DNA of 64,000 nucleotides from Carex sylvatica (taxonomy: Eukaryota; Streptophyta; Magnoliopsida; Poales; Cyperaceae), in NCBI GenBank assembly GCA_964058845.1, contig CAXKVR010000040.1, positions 243,310-307,309 on the forward strand, read 5' to 3'. Position 1 is the stretch's first letter; each line of letters begins with the position of its first letter. This document shows, one piece after another, positions 58,015 to 64,000 of this stretch. The notes under the pieces were generated by a model. The model did no database searches and had not been told where the DNA came from. It worked only from the letters and a program-made list of their open reading frames with translations. Both the position numbers and the translations under genes were made by a program.

Positions 58015-58720
58015 CTATCCATCATGTTGGACCATTAATTAATATAGTCATTGGAGTGTGGCTAACAGCAAACCCACTTACTGCTTCAAATGTCAACCAA
58101 GATCCACAAACAACATGACTTTTAGTTATAGATGACACCGTCTTTTTGTGCATTTTCTACACCAGCCAAAATATAATATTCAATAAAATAAATGAATGAA
58201 TAATATGCATGCATGGTCAGCTCTCTCATTTTCAGAGATGGAAATTAAAGACTAATCAAGCAGGGAAAGATGCCAGAATTTGAAAGCCGTATCTCCAACT
58301 TAGATGGAAAAAGACTGGAATATAAAAGGAAATGATAAAAATGTCTACAGCACATACTTCAACTTAACATGTATTGAAAACTTGTAGCAGCAACCAACTT
58401 AATATGCGTAATTGAATTGTACAATCATGGTAGTCATGGTGATGATGTTGAAAATGTACGAACATTGTAGACCATCATTAACTTACTAATTGTATGGAAA
58501 ATATTCATCCAAAGGGAACAAATAGAATGAAACAGTCGAAAATTATTTGAAATTTTTACTAGCACAATAACCCTAAACGGAAAATGAAATGGAAATAAAA
58601 CGGGCGAAATAATTAAGGGCCGAAGTTGAATGGACCAGATCTTTGTAGGCGCTTTAGAGACAACGGGCCAGATTGGGCCACATTTTACTCAGAAAAGTGC
58701 GTTCACGAGTAATATATATA
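58015..58720. other. Intergenic DNA
   Basis: No gene or bounded repeat identified. Confidence 0.4.
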
Positions 58721-58726
58721 TATATA

Positions 58727-59131
58727 GGGAGCGGCTAAATTGCTGCTGGCAGCATTTCTGCCCGAGGTGCTGCCGGCTGTTTTTTTTATTTTGTGTCCAA
58801 ACAACAAATCCAAACCGTTAGATGTTTAATCCATATTATAATCTACTTGGAGACCAAATTTTACATTTTTCTGAATTTTTTTACTATTTATTAAGCTGGT
58901 TTGAAAACTGCTGATTTCAGTAAATTTCTGCAGCATTGAAATCAGCAGTTTTCAAACCAGCTTAATAAATAGTAAAAAAATTCATAAAAATGTAAAATTT
59001 GGTCTCCAAGTAGATTATAATATGGATTAAACATCTAACGGTTTGGATTTGTTGTTTGGACATCACAAAATAAAAAAACGGCCGGCAGCACCTCGAACAG
59101 AAATGCTGCCAGCAGCAATTTAGCTGTTCCC
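58727..59131. mobile_element. Near-perfect 405-bp hairpin MITE, family C copy 4
   Basis: Arms 58727-58920 and about 58938-59131 are almost exact inverted copies around a loop of roughly 17 bp (gtaaatttctgcagcat). Pairs include ggcagcatttctg / cagaaatgctgcc and aagctggtttgaaaactgct / its complement. Ends gggagcggctaaattgctgc and the complement of gggaacagctaaattgctgc are flanked by TATATATAT on both sides. That fits a 9-bp Mutator-like duplication but lies in a TA run. Confidence 0.82.
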
Positions 59132-59626
59132 TATATATATATAATTTTTTTGAAAATTTTAAATTTATTTAGTACGAAATTAAGTGGATAATTTTTTTTT
59201 AAGCATTATAAGTTATTTTAATGCATTCAATTTTTATTAATTTTGCAAACATTTTGTTTTGCATAATATTTTTGCAAAGATTTTTCAAAAGATTTTTCAT
59301 TGTAAATATAATATATATATACTAGCATCGTATCCGTGCGTTGCAACGGAAACAGATTATTTTATTATAAAATATTATAAAATGAAGAAGATCAAGCGTT
59401 TCACTATTTCATTATTTGCATGACCTTTTTGAAAATCAACCGTTCAAACACGTGCTGCACAAATCTCAAAGCAATAATAATACTGATACGATACGGATAC
59501 GGCGATACGGTAATTTTCAAAAATGAAGGATACGATACGGCTATTAATATATACATATATTTTTATTATTTTATATATGATATTTATATAATTATAATTT
59601 AAATCAAATTTGTAGAGAAAAATAGT

Positions 59627-59790
59627 TAAATATTATATTTATCTACAAGATAACACATGTAAACTCTAGTGTAGTGGTAAGAATTTTGGCACTAACAGAA
59701 CTCAACTGGGTTTGAATCCCGCCTTCAGCAGAAAAATAGATAAATATTATATTTATCTACAATATTATTTTTATCTACAAGATAACACAG
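59627..59790 (+). repeat. tRNA-derived SINE-like insertion with long direct repeats
   Basis: Box A-like tagtgtagtggtaag (59668-59682) and box B gggtttgaatccc (59708-59720) are spaced as in tRNA-derived SINEs. The unit is bracketed by repeats of aaatattatatttatctaca at about 59630-59648 and 59743-59761. A further atctacaagataacaca occurs at 59641-59657 and 59773-59789. This suggests retroposition followed by a local duplication. A poly-A tail is not evident. Confidence 0.45.
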
Positions 59791-60227
59791 GCACCGTGCG
59801 TGGTTCAGAGGCGCGGTCCACGGGTGCGGCGTGCGGTTTACGGGCGCTGGGATCATATGCGGCGTAACCAGTGCATGCTTAAGTGTTGAAGCGCATAATT
59901 TGGAAAATTCATCTATGTGCGATCTGAAAATTCAACAGCTGAGCATCCTTTTAAAAAAAAAAACAGTAAATCAGGACCCTTGCAGAATCTAGACATGAGA
60001 GATATAATAAATTAAATTTCTCACAAACTAATTACACAGTACAATTGAACATTTATTTTAACACATTCTCATAATTATTTTCATGAATATTCATGAATAT
60101 GAGTTTCTGAACTCGTAAAATCTTATCTTGCATAATCACATATAATCACATGACAAATTTCAACTATATCGCGCTTATTTATACTTACTCGTTTATATCG
60201 AGCTCAGGTTTGACGCTCCATCCATGC

Positions 60228-60647
60228 TAGGAGTGCCAATGATCTGGATTTAGCATGAACTCGTTACGAGCTGGTTCATCTGAGTTACGAGCGAGCTGAA
60301 ATTTCAGCATGAAACATGAGCAGGATCGAGCTAACTCACGAGCTGGTTCATTGAGTCTAGATGGATCCTATTTTAAAAAGAAAATAATTTCTACAAATTT
60401 TTTGGACCGAGTTGAACTGAGTTAGACAGTATAAAATGCACACAAATTCATAAAAATTCACAAATTGATGTCTAACCGAGTTAGCTTATGAGATGGCGAG
60501 CAAGTTACGCCTCAGCTTGAACTCGTTAATTTTGAACCGAACTAATAGAGAGCTAACTCGTTAACAACTCAGTTCAGTAACAAATGAGTTGTTAACAAAC
60601 GAATTAAATACAAATCACAATCACGATTTTTTTTTTTTCCACCCTCA
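60228..60647. mobile_element. hAT-type MITE, agctcg family, intact copy
   Basis: The element begins taggagtgccaatgatc and ends ttccaccctca. It is flanked by perfect 8-bp duplications ATCCATGC at 60220-60227 and 60648-60655. The interior matches 7270-7700 (agttggtttgattcgagt-type words, gttttaaaaagaaaataa, ggaccgagttgaactgag). This copy fixes the target-site length of the family. Confidence 0.85.
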
Positions 60648-60659
60648 ATCCATGCAATT

Positions 60660-61670
60660 TGAAACGACGTCCCTGAATATGAGGTTTAAAACACGTATAT
60701 CTAAAAAAGGATCTGAGTCACTTAATAAACATGCATAAAATTAGGAGCTAGTCTTGTAAGAGGGTAGGAACCTAAATTAAAAGTCAAAGGAAAACGAAAT
60801 AGTAACTACGGGTCCACGGCACAACACGTTCTGTAAGACTGTAAAGGACAAAATTGGCTTCTCCTTTCTTTTTCTTATTCTTATTACGATAACCGATTGG
60901 CGGTTGCTCCTAGGAAAACCGCCAGTTTCCTCTAACAGACTCCAATTTATATTTATACCCTCCGAATCTCGAATTCGTATCCTCTGCATTAACTCAAAAA
61001 GGAATCTTTTGAATTAATACATCTGTCCAATCAGCTTTAAAATTTGTGCGATTTAGATCTGCACAAATTTTAAAGACTCCTATGTTATAGGTAGAAGCTG
61101 AATGGGCTCCGTTTTCAATCAGACGGTCCATATTCATTAACTGAAAAGATTCTCTTTTGAGTTAATGCAGACGATGCGGACTCCCGAATCTCCGATACAA
61201 AAATCAGACGGCTCAAAAATTCAATCATCATGAAATATATAATATATATATATATATATTTTGGTTGTTATGTAAGATTAGACTATGGGTGTTTGAAAAA
61301 GCATACAGTTGTGAACAAACTAAAAACGCACAAGTTGATCATACCAAATTGATCATCATTGCTTGATGGAAATGATAGAAACCTAGTGATTGTTTCCTCA
61401 GTGCGCATAGTTGTCATATTTCTTCTGGCAGACTACATTGGAGAAAACACTAAATCAAATCGGACCGGAAACTGAATCAACTTGACTAGAACAGTCACCA
61501 CTTGGAAGTTCCAAGAGAGGCACTGAATCAACCGGATCGGGACAATCACCACTCAGAGGTTCCAATAAAGAGCCGCCAATGTGGAAGTAAGAAAAAGAAG
61601 GAAAAAGAGGAGGGAAAGAAAGCTAGCACATAACAAACGCCAACAAATAACCAACACATACAACAACATA
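60660..61670. other. Intergenic DNA with dispersed repeats and (TA)n
   Basis: Positions 60950-61200 belong to the gaccgtccgat-type family, and a TA run lies at 61235-61258. Positions 61360-61570 are related to 57300-57500. The 70-codon minus frame at 60777-60989 is not supported. Confidence 0.4.
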
Positions 61671-61677
61671 TAAAATT

Positions 61678-62360
61678 GGGAGAATTTCATATATATCCCT
61701 CAAAAGTTTCAATATTACGTATTTATCCCTCTAAAATAAGTAATTACATATTTATCCTTTAAAATTGTACAAATTTACATATTTGTCCAATCTAACTCTA
61801 TGACATATCAGATATCGCCAAAAATAATTAAATATTTTTTTTAAAACTTAAAATTTATTTTACAATATAATTAATAATATGTTGACCATTATGTCCTTTG
61901 ATCACTTTAGTCCACCTGCGTTCTCTTCTCTGTAAGGCGTCAAACATCTCCCGCCTCTCTCTCAAAACATGCCAAATCACAGATTTCTTTCCTCCTTCTC
62001 TAGTCACCACCCTTCTAACATATTTCTGCCGCCTCTGGCTGCTTTAATTTTTAATTTTCGTTTGTAGAGAGAGATAGGAGGTTTGACTCCTTATAGAGAA
62101 GAGAACTTAGACAAACTAAATAGTCAAAAATGAAGAGTATAATAGTCAACATATATTTTTTAATTAATACTGTAAAATAATTTTTTTAAGTTTTAAATAA
62201 TATTATTTCATTATTTTTGGAGATATTTGATATGTTATGGAGTTAGATTGGAGAAATATGTGAGTTTGTATGATTTTCAAGGATAAATATGTAATCATTA
62301 ATTTTGAAGGGATAAATATGTAATATTGAAACTTTTGAGGTATATACATGAAATTGCCCC
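61678..62360. mobile_element. Mutator-like element (683 bp) with 9-bp duplication, possible captured DNA
   Basis: Ends gggagaatttcatatatatc and the complement of ggggcaatttcatgtatata are inverted, and the arms extend about 150-200 bp. Perfect 9-bp duplications TATAAAATT flank it at 61669-61677 and 62361-62369. The middle (about 61905-62105) is clearly GC-richer (ccgcctctctctcaaaacat, ttctgccgcctctggctgct) than the arms, as in Pack-MULE elements that carry host gene pieces. No complete frame was found. Confidence 0.82.
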
Positions 62361-62412
62361 TATAAAATTAAGTATATATATGTACAGCTCAGTTCGCCCA
62401 CTCTTCCATTGC

Positions 62413-62612
62413 TAAAGAGGGGAAGAAGAGCTTGAAAGAAGAGAAAAAAAAAACGAATTGCTTGCCGTGAAGAATAAAAACCCTCAGAAAGCCGAAGCGA
62501 AGAGTTGGAACCAGATCCAGAAAGCAAAAGTACCGAAAAACGATAAATCACCTGCTCAAATAAAGACGAAGCAACAAGCAGTGGCCAAATCCACTAGACG
62601 AAAGCATCAATA
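62413..62612 (+). pseudogene. Possible lysine-rich C-terminal coding remnant
   Basis: The plus strand carries an open stretch of about 60 codons without a start, ending in TAG at about 62610. It encodes a strongly basic tail: NELLAVKNKNPQKAEAK, then SWNQIQKAKVPKNDK, then STRRKHQ. Such composition resembles nucleolar or ribosome-associated protein ends, but I do not recognise the family. An A10 run upstream may hide a frameshift. It abuts the 62360 end of the Mutator-like element. Confidence 0.3.
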
Positions 62613-62668
62613 GCATGATCAAAATTGCTTTATGGCTTATGTGAGAAGCAGCCCACTAAACTTTTTTT

Positions 62669-62770
62669 ATGAAATAATTTCTCTACATCCTCATAAGAAT
62701 AAACACTGCGGGATGAACACTGCGGGATGAAATAATTTCTCTACATCCTCATAAGAATAAACACTGCGGG
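62669..62770. repeat. Local duplication with gaacactgcgggat units
   Basis: A 44-bp unit (atgaaataatttctctacat ... cactgcggg) occurs at 62669-62712 and 62727-62770. The two are separated by an extra 14-bp atgaacactgcggg. Confidence 0.8.
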
Positions 62771-62789
62771 ATGAATCAACATTGGGTCA

Positions 62790-64000
62790 TTGCCTCATTG
62801 GAAATTTGAAATAGATAAGGGCTCAAATGTTTCACTATTTTTGTGCTCCAATTATACATTATATCTTTATCTTCGTTTTTAAAGTTTAAACAGATGATTC
62901 GAACTATTCGACATAATTTTCAAATTAAAATGTGTTTGGAGACCAAATTTTAATTACCTTTGATCATGGCCATTTTATAGAAAGTTGCTAGAGCATTTAC
63001 AGCTGACGTTACGTACAAGTCTTTAAATCTAACATTTCAAATTTTTATACATAGCATATCAAGAAAAAGAGAAAAAAAAACTCAAATATAACTTAAAAGT
63101 ACTTCATCATTAATCTCATTTTAAAGATAATATCAAGTAGAAGAAGTTCATAGTTTTAGATTCGTAAAAATTCTCATAGATCGTTAGAAAAATGAACGAG
63201 ATTGATCAGAGAGAAAAAAAATGGATGCAAGTCTTTTAAAAGTTCAAAGTGCAATCTTTGTGTATATCATATTAAATCTTTATATTTAATATATGAAGTC
63301 TTTGAATTTAGCATATCAAGAATAAAAAAATTAACAACAATACAAATATAATTCAAAATTACTTTATGATGGATCTCATTTGAAAAAAAAGAAATTGAAT
63401 AAAAGACGTTTATAGTTTTTTATCCGCAAAATTTCTCACATATCATTAGAATAATATACAAGATTGATAAGAGAAAAAAACTTATGAAATAAATCTTTCT
63501 TTTGACTTGAGTGCAAACCGGAAGATCGATCTTGTTAAGGATAATTTCCATGGTTAAAGAAAAAAACACATTTAAATTTCAAAAAGATCCTGACATTATA
63601 GCACAATACTCATGGTTAATGAAAAAACATACCCAATTTAAAAAATGGTACTGAAATGCCATTTTAGAGCAATACACGTTTATATTAATTTCAAAAAGCT
63701 ACAGTCATGAACAATGTTAAAAAGTCTCCTGTAGAAGCCGACTAATTGACTTAGCAAAACATTTATCCTCACAATAAAAGCATGCATATATAAGTTCCCA
63801 AATACAAACAAATATTTAGATGTCATGCTGAAACTGCCTATATCAAAAGGTGGCCAACAGAAACTTTGGTTGTAGATGTCTTTTCTTACCTAATCAAAGG
63901 TATAGTTTGTACAAGGATTGAATTACGGTCGTCTTTGCCGAAAGATTCAATTTCGCCTTGTTTCGTCAATTTTAGCCGAAACTGTCAGTTTCGAACGGAA
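62790..64000. other. AT-rich intergenic DNA to the window end
   Basis: Positions 63050-63200 and 63370-63480 are diverged copies of the 4384-4905 foldback arm (tctcatttgaaa, agacgttta). The last 80 bases (cgaaagattcaatttcgcct, gccgaaact) look like the start of another hAT-type element cut by the window edge. Confidence 0.4.

Noticed and set aside
59657..59730. A functional tRNA gene.
   Set aside because: Box A and box B are present, but a full cloverleaf with paired acceptor stem was not found, so a SINE-type relic is more likely.

Overview
This is a nuclear window from a flowering plant, probably a eudicot. It is AT-rich and gene-poor, with intron-rich plant genes, a TTTAGGG telomere-type motif and a dense layer of small DNA transposons. 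No bacterial-type operons, CRISPR arrays or rRNA genes were seen.

Only two genes look intact. The first is an intronless DUF761 protein gene at 18351-19034 (minus), with a TATA box near 19195-19204. The second is a six-exon MRS2/CorA-type magnesium transporter gene at 51122-54562 (minus). Its exon junctions could be rebuilt base by base into one open frame of 465 codons with the GMN signature. Two copies of a plastid FabZ (3-hydroxyacyl-ACP dehydratase) gene lie in opposite orientations at 32158-32608 (plus) and 36334-38571 (minus). Both carry disabling changes and are called pseudogenes. Three other short stretches may be coding remnants of unknown identity.

The rest is mobile DNA. The most ordered part is 41301-50246. 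A 722-bp non-autonomous hAT element (41309-42030, perfect 8-bp target duplication) lies beside a small hAT element (42311-42778). That element's own target duplication has been split by a 7.4-kb hAT element (42782-50233) carrying a decayed BED-finger transposase gene. A solo LTR (42960-45043, perfect 5-bp duplication) then landed inside the large hAT. A second solo LTR of the same family sits at 10380-12197. Elsewhere there are MITEs and foldback elements of hAT, Mutator-like and PIF/Harbinger type. Many of them were delimited here by terminal inverted repeats and target-site duplications.

Region by region: 1-10 kb is AT-rich with foldbacks and an LTR/promoter-like fragment. 10-18 kb holds solo LTR copy 1, several MITEs and a GGT microsatellite. 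18-19.2 kb is the DUF761 gene. 19.3-32 kb is a MITE field. 32-39.4 kb is the FabZ pseudogene pair. 40.7-41.2 kb has tandem SINE-like repeats. 41.3-50.2 kb is the nested hAT/LTR complex. 51-54.6 kb is the Mg transporter. 55-64 kb is a second MITE field with a strong 405-bp hairpin, a Mutator-like element that may carry captured DNA, and a tRNA-derived SINE-like repeat.

The two intact genes are not functionally linked. I found no new multi-gene biochemical system. The most unusual observations are the triplicated 3' splice site in the Mg transporter gene, the three-level nested insertion, and the pairing of an hAT element with its deletion derivative.
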